A stretch of DNA of 64,000 nt. Source: Rhizobium herbae. Its GTDB lineage: Bacteria > Pseudomonadota > Alphaproteobacteria > Rhizobiales > Rhizobiaceae. How positions within the stretch are numbered: the stretch's first letter is position 1; each line of letters begins with the position of its first letter. Positions 17,953 through 27,021 of this stretch are shown piece by piece. Made by a program: the position numbers and the translations under genes. Under the pieces are notes generated by a model. The model was not told the DNA's origin. It saw only the letters and a list, made by a program, of their open reading frames with translations, and did not search any database. The stretch is taken from the NCBI RefSeq assembly GCF_017873135.1, contig NZ_JAGGJV010000008.1:62001-126000 (forward strand), given 5' to 3'.

Positions 17953-18360
17953 ATGCGTACGAGACTAGCTTCATGTTCGTGCGGCCAGTTGCAGATCGAA
18001 GTCCGCGGCGAACCGCTGGGCGTTGGAGTTTGCCACTGCCTGGCCTGCCAGCGCCGGACCGGCAGCGTCTTTGCAGCACTCGCCGCATTCCCCGTGCCCT
18101 ACAGCGTCTCCGGAACTGCTATGGATTATGTGCGAGCGGGCGATCAGGGAGCCAGGTTCCGGTTTCGCTTTTGCCCCGTCTGCGGAACGAATTTGTTTCA
18201 CACAGAAGAAGGGGTAGAGCAAAACTCGGTGGCCGTTGCTGTCGGCGGTTTCGCCGACCCAAATTTCCCGGCTCCGCAGGATTCCGTCTACGATTGCCGC
18301 AGGCATTCCTGGGTTCAGTTGCCGGCGGGCATCACCGTCTACGATAAAGATCCGATCTAA
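17953..18360 (+). CDS. GFA family zinc protein, fourth copy in the window
   Basis: The 135-residue protein has the GFA/CENP-V ligand layout: CSC (Cys8, Cys10), CHCLAC (Cys27, Cys29, Cys32) and CPVCGTN (Cys74, Cys77). It is shorter than the three tandem copies at 2457-3903 and ends differently (YDCRRHSWVQLP), so it belongs to another subgroup rather than being a recent duplicate. A GGAGG ribosome binding site is just upstream of ATG 17953. It follows pssA by 44 bases. Confidence 0.92.
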   Translation: MRTRLASCSCGQLQIEVRGEPLGVGVCHCLACQRRTGSVFAALAAFPVPYSVSGTAMDYVRAGDQGARFRFRFCPVCGTNLFHTEEGVEQNSVAVAVGGFADPNFPAPQDSVYDCRRHSWVQLPAGITVYDKDPI

Positions 18361-18472
18361 GGCATCGTTCGATTGATCGGACGCCTACAGCTCTGAGATC
18401 ATTACTGCATTCTGTTCTGCACCATCAAAAGCTGTACGATTATCTTCCGTCGGATATTTAAATGAGCGAACG

Positions 18473-19654
18473 ATGAAAGCTGTGATCGCGCCGATTTTCG
18501 TGTTTGCGTTGAGCATCTGTCTTGCCTCGTCCTGTATGGCCGATGAAAAAGGCGTGCAGTCGCCGCCGGCTACGCATCAAGCGGCAACTCTAAACCACGG
18601 GCCTCGTTGGACGCGCAATCCTTCCAATCTGATTATCAACCCTTCACACTTCAGCTTGCCCACAGGCGAACTTGGATTCAACACGTCGGATCCATGTGTT
18701 CTGTATTCCGAAAAAACCAAGAGTTGGCACGCGTTCTTTTCCAGCAACAGCGACAAACTCGACAAGCAATTCCTGATGCATGCAACCAGCAAGGAAGCCA
18801 CGAACGGATGGAGGGTGCTACCCCTGCCTGCACTGGATGCCGGTGCTGCCAACAGCTGGGACGCCAGGACAGTCGAAACATGTTCCATCGTGGAAATAGA
18901 AGTCGGCCCGACCCAGTCAAATTATTATCTGTTCTATTCAGGCGCCAATACCATGGATGGAGACGACGCGGACGTCTACAGCATGGGCTTGGCATTCTCG
19001 ACCGATTTGCAAAGCTTCCACCGCATTGATGCCAGAAATTCTCCCAAGAAAGCGGATGGTTTGTTGTTTGATCCGGTCGAGGCGTTCCCGAAAACGCCGG
19101 GTGTGACCAGCGGTGTGGTCACGGATCCGAGCGTTATGTACCAGGACGGTTCGTTCAAGATGTGGTTCTTTTGCGCAGCGAAGAATGAGTCGGGCGAATT
19201 CATCGATGGGGGCATCTGTTACGCAAGTTCGGCCGATGGCTTGAATTGGCAGCACCAAGGAGCCTTGCCAACTTTAATGAACGACAAGGCGCCAGGGGTG
19301 ATCGCGCAACAACCGACCGTCATTTACAATCCGCAGTCAAGACTTTACGAAATGTGGGCGGTGATCGATGATCCGGCCTATGCATCCTATGGGATCGAAG
19401 GGCTTGCGGTCGGTGGCTATTTCCATGCGACATCAGCGGATGGCCTGCAATGGACGTATACTGACAAGACCGCCTATGACTTCACATGGGACAGCACCAT
19501 CCCTTCCGAGAACAAGGGCATGGGCAACGGACCCACGGTCGTGTATGCGAAGGGCATCTACTACCTGTTTTATTCTTCTTTTTCTGATCAACGCATTCCA
19601 ACAGTCGACTACCCACCTTTTACGTGGGGCTTGAATCTGGCAATCAAAAATTGA
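18473..19654 (+). CDS. Secreted beta-propeller protein resembling glycoside hydrolase family 43/32 folds
   Basis: The 393-residue product begins with a Sec signal peptide (about 1-23, cleavage near SCMA-DE). The body repeats blocks of the type SDPCVLY...HAFFSS, TDPSVMY...KMWFFCA, QQPTVIY...YEMWAVI and NGPTVVY...YYLFYSS, which is the blade pattern of five-bladed propeller glycosidases and related sugar-binding proteins. Catalytic residues cannot be assigned with confidence, so hydrolase activity is inference. Its GC and codon use look lower than those of neighbouring core genes, suggesting acquisition. The ribosome binding site is weak. Confidence 0.65.
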   Translation: MKAVIAPIFVFALSICLASSCMADEKGVQSPPATHQAATLNHGPRWTRNPSNLIINPSHFSLPTGELGFNTSDPCVLYSEKTKSWHAFFSSNSDKLDKQFLMHATSKEATNGWRVLPLPALDAGAANSWDARTVETCSIVEIEVGPTQSNYYLFYSGANTMDGDDADVYSMGLAFSTDLQSFHRIDARNSPKKADGLLFDPVEAFPKTPGVTSGVVTDPSVMYQDGSFKMWFFCAAKNESGEFIDGGICYASSADGLNWQHQGALPTLMNDKAPGVIAQQPTVIYNPQSRLYEMWAVIDDPAYASYGIEGLAVGGYFHATSADGLQWTYTDKTAYDFTWDSTIPSENKGMGNGPTVVYAKGIYYLFYSSFSDQRIPTVDYPPFTWGLNLAIKN

Positions 19655-19678
19655 TGCACCCAACGTATCGCTGGCTAG

Positions 19679-19714
19679 CCGGTTTTCCCGCACGATGAAC
19701 AGCTTGCCCGTCTC
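19679..19714. repeat. Partial second copy of the SDR gene 3' end
   Basis: These 36 bases are identical to 20400-20435, inside the 3' end of the SDR gene, and the match continues with one mismatch for three more bases. On the minus strand it encodes TGKLFIVRENR, the same peptide as the SDR tail. The two copies are direct repeats 721 bases apart and bracket the small lipoprotein gene. Confidence 0.9.
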
Positions 19715-19721
19715 TGTTTAA

Positions 19722-19748
19722 AAGGACCGGACATCCCTGCCGGTCCTT
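19722..19748 (-). terminator. Terminator after the small lipoprotein gene
   Basis: AAGGACCGG (19722-19730) and CCGGTCCTT (19740-19748) form a perfect 9-bp stem. Read on the minus strand the stem is followed by TTAAAC, giving a short T tract, as expected for an intrinsic terminator of the lipoprotein gene. Confidence 0.7.
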
Positions 19749-19837
19749 CCAGGTTTCTATATTGTTTGATCTTCGCGAAAGTCGGACATTTTCGTCAAGA
19801 TATGCGGCGGAGGCAAGGACTGCGACTGCGGAAGCTT

Positions 19838-20239
19838 TTACATCCCCACAACAATTCTGGTCGGTGGCCGCTTGACCCGCGCCGTTGCTGATGTGGTGAC
19901 GAAACGAGGGCGGCTTTGATTTTTGCTCATGTGGTTGCGGGGCGGCTGGTCCATTCTGGTTGCTAAATTTTGCCAGCCTTGCATCGTCATGCAATTTTTC
20001 ATGTATTCCTGCTGCCTTATGCCGTTAACAACCGCACTCGCCACGGCTGTACCGACTACGAAACCGATGGAGCCCGCAGCAACATAGTGACTTCGCGTTC
20101 CCATGGATTCATTGGCGCATTTTGCCTGGGCATAACCAAGATCAGGACCGTCGGAGACTTTTACATAGGAGTTAGTGCTTTGGCAGGAACTCAAACACAT
20201 CGAGACACCGGCAACAGCAATTAAATATCTGATTTTCAT
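19838..20239 (-). CDS. Small lipoprotein with a glycine-zipper-like segment
   Basis: The 133-residue product has a lipoprotein signal peptide with lipobox LSSC (16-19, acylated Cys19), then a short soluble part, a small-residue hydrophobic stretch AAGSIGFVVGTAVASAVVNG of glycine-zipper character, and a basic tail rich in Arg and Pro. The function is unknown. The ATG at 20239 places the lipobox correctly; an upstream in-frame start at 20257 is less likely. It lies between two copies of the SDR gene tail. Confidence 0.72.
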   Translation of the reverse strand: MKIRYLIAVAGVSMCLSSCQSTNSYVKVSDGPDLGYAQAKCANESMGTRSHYVAAGSIGFVVGTAVASAVVNGIRQQEYMKNCMTMQGWQNLATRMDQPPRNHMSKNQSRPRFVTTSATARVKRPPTRIVVGM

Positions 20240-20372
20240 TATATAAAACCCTCTCATCTTACATGCGAGGGTATATCTTCTGCCTGTTAAGTTCGCGCAA
20301 AAGTTTTTAGTTAAGGTATTCTTGTCCCGATTTCAAATGGCACACAAAGGCAGCTCTCCAGCCAGTGCGGTC

Positions 20373-21113
20373 TTAATCCGGAAGCCGATAGTCCACGATC
20401 CGGTTTTCCCGCACGATGAACAGCTTGCCCGTCTCCGTCTGATCTGCCCCCACCAGCGGCAATAGTTTGGCAGCCACCTCCGAGGGATGCGGCAGGGTCG
20501 TCGGATCTTCGCCGGGGATAGCCTGCGCCCGCATGGCAGTGCGGGTGGCGCCGGGATCGACGCTGAGGATGCGCAGCGGCAGGCGCTGCGTTTCTGCGGC
20601 CCATGTGCGGGCCAGGGCCTCGACAGCTGCCTTGGAGGCGGAGTAGGGGCCCCAGAAGGGCTTGCACTTGTGCGCGGCGCTGGATGACAGGATGAGGGCA
20701 CGGCCGGCATCCGATTGCTGCAGCAGCGGATCGACCGAACGGATCAGGCGCCAGGTGGCTGTCACATTGACGGTCATCACCTTTTCGAACACCTTGGCCT
20801 CGACATGGCCGACCGGCGAGATGACGCCGAGCACGCCGGCATTGGCGACGAGAATGTCGAGCTTGCCCCAGCGCTCGTGAATGGCACCGCCGAGCTTGTC
20901 GATCGCCGCCATGTCGGCAAGATCGAAGGGAACCAGCGTCGCCGGCAATCCGCCCGCCGCCTTGATCGCATCGTCAAGGTCTTCCAGCCCGCCGACCGTG
21001 CGGGCGCAGGCAATCACCTGCGCGCCGGCCTTGGCAAGCTCGAGTGCGGTGAAATAGCCGATACCGCGCGACGCGCCGGTGACCAGTGCTATGCGGCCGG
21101 TGAGATCGATCAT
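20373..21113 (-). CDS. SDR family NAD(P)-dependent oxidoreductase
   Basis: The 246-residue short-chain dehydrogenase has the cofactor motif TGASRGIG (12-19), NAG (91-93), the catalytic Ser in ILSSSA (143-145), Tyr157 and Lys161 in YSASK, and PGATRT after it. Length and motifs are those of classical SDRs. In rhizobia an SDR of this kind commonly follows purF, as here; the substrate is unknown. Part of its 3' end is repeated at 19679-19714. Confidence 0.92.
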   Translation of the reverse strand: MIDLTGRIALVTGASRGIGYFTALELAKAGAQVIACARTVGGLEDLDDAIKAAGGLPATLVPFDLADMAAIDKLGGAIHERWGKLDILVANAGVLGVISPVGHVEAKVFEKVMTVNVTATWRLIRSVDPLLQQSDAGRALILSSSAAHKCKPFWGPYSASKAAVEALARTWAAETQRLPLRILSVDPGATRTAMRAQAIPGEDPTTLPHPSEVAAKLLPLVGADQTETGKLFIVRENRIVDYRLPD

Positions 21114-21244
21114 GTCGGGTGGCTCCGGAATTCATTGAATGCGGGCTTGCTGCCACAGGTTCGGGCAATTGTGCAAGCCACGCCGCAGGACTTTGATCAG
21201 GCGAGGGCAATTTCCCTGAACCGTTTCGGGTTCAAGGAAACGGG

Positions 21245-22735
21245 TCAGCCCTTGCTGGCAAGCATCGACAGCTTGGGGCTCGAATTGTCGCCGTTCTTGT
21301 CGAGAAGCCGCGTCGGATAGTCGCCGGTGAAATAATGGTCGGTGAACTGCGGACGGGCCGCATTGCGCTTCTCGCCACCAACTGCGCGGTAAAGACCGTC
21401 GATCGACAGGAACTCCAGCGAGTCCGCGCCGATGAACTTGCACATGGAGGCAAGGTCGGCATGCTGGTTGGCCAGGAGCTTGTCGGCATCCGGCGTGTCG
21501 ATGCCGTAGAAGTCCGGATGATAGATCATCGGGCTGGCAACGCGAATGTGCACCTCGAGGGCGCCGGCCTCGCGGATCATCTGGACGATCTTCAGCGAAG
21601 TGGTGCCGCGCACGATCGAATCGTCGACCAGCACGACCCGCTTGCCCTCGATCATGGCGCGGTTGGCCGAATGCTTCAGCTTGACGCCGAAGGCGCGGAT
21701 CGACTGTGTCGGCTCGATGAAGGTCCGCCCGACATAATGGTTGCGGATGATGCCGAGTTCGAAGGGAATGCCGCTTGCCTGCGCATAACCGATCGCAGCC
21801 GGCGTGCCGCCGTCCGGAACGGGAACGACAACGTCCGCTTCGACAGGCGATTCCTTGGCAAGATTGATGCCCATGTTCTTGCGCGCCACATAGACGTTGC
21901 GGCCGCCGACGACGGAATCAGGCCGGGCGAAATAGACATATTCGAACAGGCAGAGCCGTTCCGGCTGCGGGTTGACGGGCTTGCGCGCATCGATCTGGAT
22001 CGATCCATCAGGCTGGATTTCGCAGATGATCACTTCGCCGTTTTCCACGTCGCGGATGTATTTGGCGCCGATGATGTCGAGCGCGCAGGTTTCCGAGCAG
22101 AAGATCGGCTTGCCGTCGAGTTCGCCCATGACCAGCGGCCGGATGCCGGTGGGGTCGCGCGCGGCGATCAGCTTGGTCCGGGTCATGGCGAGCATCGAAT
22201 AGCCGCCTTCCATCTGCCGGATGGCGTCGATGAAGCGGTCGGCCGTCGAGGTATGGCGCGAGCGGGCAATGAGGTGGAGCACGACTTCGGTGTCCGACGT
22301 CGATTGACAGATAGCGCCGGTGGCGATGATCTGGCGGCGCAGCGTCAGGCCGTTGGTGAAGTTGCCGTTATGGGCAATGGCGATGCCGCCGACTTCCAGC
22401 TCGGCAAACAGCGGCTGCACGTTGCGCAGCGCCACTTCGCCGGTGGTGGAATAACGGGTATGGCCGATCGAGATGGTGCCGGGCAGCTTTGCGAGGATAG
22501 CCGGATCCGTATAGTGGTCGCCGACGAGGCCCATGCGCTTTTCGGTATGGAACTGCTTGCCGTCGAAGGTGACGATACCAGCTGCCTCCTGACCGCGATG
22601 CTGCAACGCGTGCAGGCCAAGCGCTGTCAGCGTCGCTGCGTCCGGATGTCCCAGGATGCCAAACACGCCGCATTCTTCGTGCAGCGTATCGCCATCGATT
22701 TCGTCTTGGATCTCTGCTGCTCGCAAATGGGTCAT
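21245..22735 (-). CDS. purF: Amidophosphoribosyltransferase
   Basis: PurF performs the first committed step of purine synthesis, turning PRPP and glutamine into phosphoribosylamine. The 496-residue product has a short propeptide before the nucleophile Cys22 (HEECGVFG), the glutaminase core RGQEAAGI and GHTRYSTTG, and the PRPP loop VVLVDDSIVRGTTS at about 362-375. I start at ATG 22735, which gives the usual length, rather than at 22777. It lies in a minus-strand run cvpA-purF-SDR, an order also seen in other proteobacteria for cvpA-purF. Confidence 0.95.
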   Translation of the reverse strand: MTHLRAAEIQDEIDGDTLHEECGVFGILGHPDAATLTALGLHALQHRGQEAAGIVTFDGKQFHTEKRMGLVGDHYTDPAILAKLPGTISIGHTRYSTTGEVALRNVQPLFAELEVGGIAIAHNGNFTNGLTLRRQIIATGAICQSTSDTEVVLHLIARSRHTSTADRFIDAIRQMEGGYSMLAMTRTKLIAARDPTGIRPLVMGELDGKPIFCSETCALDIIGAKYIRDVENGEVIICEIQPDGSIQIDARKPVNPQPERLCLFEYVYFARPDSVVGGRNVYVARKNMGINLAKESPVEADVVVPVPDGGTPAAIGYAQASGIPFELGIIRNHYVGRTFIEPTQSIRAFGVKLKHSANRAMIEGKRVVLVDDSIVRGTTSLKIVQMIREAGALEVHIRVASPMIYHPDFYGIDTPDADKLLANQHADLASMCKFIGADSLEFLSIDGLYRAVGGEKRNAARPQFTDHYFTGDYPTRLLDKNGDNSSPKLSMLASKG

Positions 22736-22945
22736 CGCTGCTGGCCTTTGTGTTAACGGCTGGAACGCGTTTGGCATATTGTATCAGGTCTTTACAGCGC
22801 CGCGCGTCATTCATGACGCGCAAAGGTCGCCGTATTTTCAGTTTTCTGCATATATCTCAAATCGACCCCGATTTAAGAATTATGCAGCGGGCCTACAAGT
22901 CGAAAAGACCTGAAGGTTTCACATGTCATCGTTGCAAAATGGACA

Positions 22946-22964
22946 GAGCCCGCCGGAGCGGGCC
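22946..22964 (-). terminator. Possible terminator between cvpA and purF
   Basis: A GC-rich hairpin (AGCCCGCC / GGAGCGGGCC with a short loop) lies 20-40 bases beyond the cvpA stop on the minus strand. It lacks a proper T tract, so it may be a weak terminator or an attenuating stem ahead of purF. Confidence 0.4.
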
Positions 22965-22983
22965 CTCATTCTATCATGCGGCC

Positions 22984-23598
22984 TTAGCCGTTGGTCGCCG
23001 CGCCATTGGTCGCAGGCGTTTCTTCGGCCGGAGGCTGGGTGGTCGTGCCGCCCGTGCCTTCGTTCTCGCCTTCGCCGGTCGTATCCTTGCCGCGCAGGCG
23101 GTCGAGGATCGTTGCGTCGGCATTTTCAGGCAGCAGCGCGATCAGCTTGCCGCCGAGATTGTCGAGCAGCGGCTTTGATTTCGCCGTGGTTACCCAGACA
23201 GGCTGCTGCTGCGGCGCCACCAGCCAGTTGAAGAACAGCATGGCGACGACGACAAGCAGGACGCCGCGCGCTGCTCCAAACAGGAAACCGAGTGTCCGGT
23301 CAAGCGCGCCGATGCGGCTGTCGATGATGAAATCGGCGATCCGCATGGTGATGAACGAGACGACGATCAGGGCGATGAGGAACACGACGCCGGCCGAGCC
23401 GATCATCGCGACCGTGTCGCTGCTGGTGTAGTTCTTCGCATAGGGCAGGAGGTAGGGATAGAGGAAATAGGCGGCGGCGGCGGCGCCGACCCAGCTTGCG
23501 ACCGACAGAACTTCCCGGGAAAAGCCGCGGACCATGGCCAGGATGGCCGAGAAAAGCGCGACGCCGAGAACGATACCGTCGAGAATTGTAATGGGCAT
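22984..23598 (-). CDS. cvpA: CvpA family membrane protein
   Basis: The 204-residue protein has four hydrophobic segments in its first 130 residues (starting MPITILDGIVLGVALFSAILAM, here positions 1-22 in family style with GFSREVLSVASWV after it) and a low-complexity Thr/Glu/Pro-rich C-terminal tail from about 170. CvpA proteins were named for colicin V production and have since been tied to envelope stress tolerance; the mechanism is unknown. Genetic linkage to purF supports the call. Confidence 0.9.
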   Translation of the reverse strand: MPITILDGIVLGVALFSAILAMVRGFSREVLSVASWVGAAAAAYFLYPYLLPYAKNYTSSDTVAMIGSAGVVFLIALIVVSFITMRIADFIIDSRIGALDRTLGFLFGAARGVLLVVVAMLFFNWLVAPQQQPVWVTTAKSKPLLDNLGGKLIALLPENADATILDRLRGKDTTGEGENEGTGGTTTQPPAEETPATNGAATNG

Positions 23599-23740
23599 AT
23601 TGTCCTACTCCGAAACCGCCTTGAAGCGACCCCACGCTGGTTTTCCGCGAACCATATATCATGACGCCGGAAGCGTCTTTCGATGGTCCATGATTGAACA
23701 CTGTTTTCACCGGAATTCGCCGTTTTTATTGGCGATTTCC

Positions 23741-25144
23741 TCAATCATCGTTGTCCGCCTGCTTCAGGGCTCCCTTCGAGCCGGCAATACGCGCCACCAG
23801 ATCCGGCAGGCTTTCCATCTCCGTCCAGCTCATGCCGTTGCCCTTGGGCAGGTCGGCGGAGGCGGCGGGCAGGACGGCCTGTGAAAATCCGAGCTTTTCG
23901 GCTTCTTTAAGGCGCTGCGCTGTATGGGCGACCGGCCGGATGGCGCCGGACAGACTGACTTCGCCGAAATAGACGCAATCGGAGGGAAGGGCAAGACCGG
24001 CAAGCGAGGAAACCAGCGCGGAAGCGACGGCAAGATCGGCTGCTGGCTCGGAAATGCGGTATCCACCGGCAATATTGAGATAAACGTCATGCTGGCCGAG
24101 CCGCACGCCGCAATGCGCTTCCAGCACGGCGAGGATCATCGACAGCCGTGCCGAGTCCCAGCCGACGACGGCGCGGCGCGGCGTGCCGAGCGATGTCGGC
24201 GCCACCAGCGCCTGCACCTCGACCAGAACCGGCCGCGTTCCCTCCATGCCGGCAAAGACCGCGGCGCCCGGCGATTTGGAGTTGCGTTCGCCGAGAAACA
24301 GTTCCGACGGATTGGTGACTTCGCGCAGCCCCTTGTCCGACATCTCGAACACGCCGATCTCGTCCGTCGGGCCGAAGCGGTTCTTCACCGTGCGCAGGAT
24401 GCGGTAGTGATGGCCGCGATCCCCCTCGAAATAGAGCACGGCATCGACCATGTGCTCGACGACGCGGGGACCGGCGATCTGGCCGTCCTTGGTGACATGG
24501 CCGACGAGCACGATCGCGGCGCCCGTCTGCTTGGCAAAGCGGATCATCGCCTGAACGCCGGTCCGCACCTGCGTCACCGTGCCGGGCGCCGAATCGGCGG
24601 TATCGCTCCACAGTGTCTGGATCGAATCGATGATGGCGAGATCCGGCCGCTTGCCTTCGCCGAGCGTCGCGAGAATATCCTCGACATTGGTTTCGGCGGC
24701 CAGAAGCACATCGGTATCCGCGGCACCCAGCCGCTGGGCCCGCAGGCGAACCTGCGCCACCGCCTCTTCGCCCGAGACATAGATGATCCGGTGCCCCTGC
24801 CGCGACAGGGCCGCCGCAGCCTGCATCAGCACCGTCGACTTGCCGATGCCCGGATCGCCGCCGATCAGCACCGCCGAGCCGCGCACGAACCCACCGCCGG
24901 TCGCCCGGTCGAGTTCGGAAATGCCCGTCATGATGCGCGGCGCGTCCTCGATCTCGCCCGACAGGGTCGTCAGCGCCACCGGCCGGCCCTTTTTCGGCGT
25001 CCGGCCCGGCCCTCCGCCGATCCCGCCCATCGGGTCTTCCTCGACGATGGTGTTCCACTGATTGCAGCCTTCGCATTTTCCCACCCATCGGGCGTGAACG
25101 GTACCGCAGTTCTGGCAGATGAATTGTGTCCGGGCTTTCGCCAT
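23741..25144 (-). CDS. radA: DNA repair protein RadA
   Basis: RadA is a RecA-like ATPase that helps branch migration during recombination. The 467-residue product has the N-terminal zinc finger (Cys10, Cys13, Cys24, Cys27), Walker A GGDPGIGKST (95-104), the RadA-specific KNRFG motif (about 258-262) and the C-terminal Lon-like domain. ATG 25144 overlaps the TGA of parE (TGATG), so in this genome radA appears translationally coupled to a toxin gene. Its own promoter, if any, must lie within parDE or further upstream. Confidence 0.96.
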   Translation of the reverse strand: MAKARTQFICQNCGTVHARWVGKCEGCNQWNTIVEEDPMGGIGGGPGRTPKKGRPVALTTLSGEIEDAPRIMTGISELDRATGGGFVRGSAVLIGGDPGIGKSTVLMQAAAALSRQGHRIIYVSGEEAVAQVRLRAQRLGAADTDVLLAAETNVEDILATLGEGKRPDLAIIDSIQTLWSDTADSAPGTVTQVRTGVQAMIRFAKQTGAAIVLVGHVTKDGQIAGPRVVEHMVDAVLYFEGDRGHHYRILRTVKNRFGPTDEIGVFEMSDKGLREVTNPSELFLGERNSKSPGAAVFAGMEGTRPVLVEVQALVAPTSLGTPRRAVVGWDSARLSMILAVLEAHCGVRLGQHDVYLNIAGGYRISEPAADLAVASALVSSLAGLALPSDCVYFGEVSLSGAIRPVAHTAQRLKEAEKLGFSQAVLPAASADLPKGNGMSWTEMESLPDLVARIAGSKGALKQADNDD

Positions 25145-25452
25145 CAAATTTCGCTTTCGGGGAAGTCTTCAGGAGTGATGTCCTGGCGGCCGTGGAGAAT
25201 ACGCAGGACCGTCATCGTGGAATTATCCGCAAGGAAGTAGATGCATCGGTCTCGATAAGGGAAGGCTCGGAGGCCCGGGATGAAGTCGCGCTGAACGCCT
25301 GTCAGGCCGCTTTTCGCGATCCACTCCATCTTGACGCTGATCCGGTTGACGAAGCGTTTTGCGCTTATAGGATCGATGAGCGCTATGTATTCATAGACGT
25401 CGCGAAGGTCGCGAAGCGCGCGCGGGGTTAATTTCAGTTTGCGCTGCCGCAT
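25144..25452 (-). CDS. parE: RelE/ParE family toxin
   Basis: The 102-residue basic protein has the ParE pattern: LTPRALRDLRDVYEYIA at the start, RDFIPGLRAFPYRDRCIYFL and a final ILHGRQDITP. ParE toxins poison DNA gyrase. It overlaps the antitoxin gene upstream by about 60 bases and its stop overlaps the radA start. No inactivating change is seen. Confidence 0.9.
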   Translation of the reverse strand: MRQRKLKLTPRALRDLRDVYEYIALIDPISAKRFVNRISVKMEWIAKSGLTGVQRDFIPGLRAFPYRDRCIYFLADNSTMTVLRILHGRQDITPEDFPESEI

Positions 25453-25705
25453 CCCGTTTGTCCTCAGACATATTCATAATATAGCGTGTCAAATCGTCAG
25501 CGCTTTCGAATTCAATGACCCGCCCGGCTTCGATGTCGTCGATGCCTTCCTGGATGAGCCGCCGCAATTCGGCGATTTTCCCTTCCTTGCTTTTCAGAAG
25601 CCGCAGCCCGGTATGAACCGCCTCGTCAGCGTCCCTGTAGACGCCCGCGCGGACCTCTTCTTCGATAAAAGCCCGATCTTCTTCACTCAATTGGATCTCA
25701 GACAT
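25391..25705 (-). CDS. parD: ParD-type (CC2985 family) antitoxin
   Basis: The 104-residue product begins as a ribbon-helix-helix-type antitoxin (IQLSEEDRAFIEEEVRAG, then YRDADEAVHTGLRLL) and has the family's LIQEGIDDIEAGR segment. It is a little longer than usual because the frame continues about 60 bases into parE. As a rule such antitoxins repress their own operon; an operator was not pinned down in the 66-base gap to alr. GAGATCATT precedes the ATG. Confidence 0.88.
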   Translation of the reverse strand: MSEIQLSEEDRAFIEEEVRAGVYRDADEAVHTGLRLLKSKEGKIAELRRLIQEGIDDIEAGRVIEFESADDLTRYIMNMSEDKRDAAAQTEINPARASRPSRRL

Positions 25706-25771
25706 AATGATCTCCTTTTGTTCTGGTCTATAGCATCATTTTCCGGATTCCAAGTCCGCAACCTCGAAAAA

Positions 25772-26935
25772 CTATTCGGCCTCGATATAAGCCCGCTCGT
25801 ACCTGGCTCCAAGGCTCGTCAGCATCTCGTAACCGATCGTTCCGCCGGCCCTTGCCACGTCGTCGATCGCGATATTGTTGCCGAACAGTTCGATATAGTC
25901 TCCGGGCCGAACGACATTGTCCGGCAGGTCGGTGACGTCGAACAGGCTAAGGTCCATGGTGACGCGGCCAAGGTGCGGAACCTTATGGCCATGCAGGAAA
26001 CCGAAGGCGCCAGACGGCGTGGCCTGCCGCAGGGTGACGCCACCGCCGGAAACCGAGCGATGGTAGCCGTCGGCATAGCCGATGGCGACGATCGCCACGC
26101 GGCTGTCGCGGGCAAACTGCGCCGAGCCGCCATAGCTTGCCGTCTCGCCGGTCCGGACACGACGAATCTGCAGGATGCGGGCTTGCGCCGTCACCACCGG
26201 CTTCATCGGGTTGGCCATGCCGTTGACGGCCTCTCCGCCATAGGTGGCGATGCCCGGCCGGGTGAGGTCGAAATGGAAGTCGGGTCCGAGGTGGACGCCG
26301 GCCGAGTTGGCAAGGCTTGATTCGATGCCTTCGAAAGCAGCCGTAACCGTCCGGAATGATTCAAGCTGCCGCCGGTTCAGGGGGTGTGTCGGATCGTCGG
26401 CGCAGGCGAGGTGGCTCATCACCAGGATGGGGGAAAAGCTGGCCGGGCGGGCCGGGTCTCCCGCCAGCGCCAGGGCTTCGTCGGCGGTAAGCCCCAGCCG
26501 GTTCATGCCGGTATCGACATGCAGCACGCAAGGATGGTCGCCGCGCTCCGACAGCGCCGACATGAAGAAGGCCAGCTGTTCCTCGGAGTTGATGATCGGC
26601 ACCAGGCCATAGTCGAAGAAAAGTTGTTCGTTGCCGGGCCACATGCCGGCGAGGATATGGATCCGGCCGTCCGGAACCAGCGGGCGAAGGGCAACGCCTT
26701 CCTCGACATCGGCGACGAAGAAATCCCGCGCGCCGGCCGCGTAGAGCGTCTCGGCGGCGGGTTTGACGCCGATGCCATAGGCATTGGCTTTCAGGACCGC
26801 CGCCGCCCGCGCCTTGCCGGACAGCTTGTTCATCGTGCGCCAGTTGTCGGCAAGCGCGCCGAGATCGATGGTCAGGCGGTTGGATGCGGCCTCGAAGGCG
26901 GGAAGGGCGACGGGAGGGGTGTTCGATGGAGCCAT
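25772..26935 (-). CDS. alr: Alanine racemase
   Basis: This PLP enzyme makes D-alanine for peptidoglycan. The 387-residue product has the PLP lysine in VLKANAYG (Lys49), the HVDTGMNRLGL block, and the C-terminal domain with SYGG and GRVTMD. ATG 26935 was preferred to a start 36 bases upstream. In many relatives alr directly precedes radA; here parDE sits between them. Confidence 0.94.
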   Translation of the reverse strand: MAPSNTPPVALPAFEAASNRLTIDLGALADNWRTMNKLSGKARAAAVLKANAYGIGVKPAAETLYAAGARDFFVADVEEGVALRPLVPDGRIHILAGMWPGNEQLFFDYGLVPIINSEEQLAFFMSALSERGDHPCVLHVDTGMNRLGLTADEALALAGDPARPASFSPILVMSHLACADDPTHPLNRRQLESFRTVTAAFEGIESSLANSAGVHLGPDFHFDLTRPGIATYGGEAVNGMANPMKPVVTAQARILQIRRVRTGETASYGGSAQFARDSRVAIVAIGYADGYHRSVSGGGVTLRQATPSGAFGFLHGHKVPHLGRVTMDLSLFDVTDLPDNVVRPGDYIELFGNNIAIDDVARAGGTIGYEMLTSLGARYERAYIEAE

Positions 26936-27021
26936 GATCAAAGAGATACAGCCAAGCGGCGGAGGCTGCAATTGCCGATCCCGCTCGGGGCCGCTCTCCA
27001 GCGGCTTTCGACAGGATTTTC

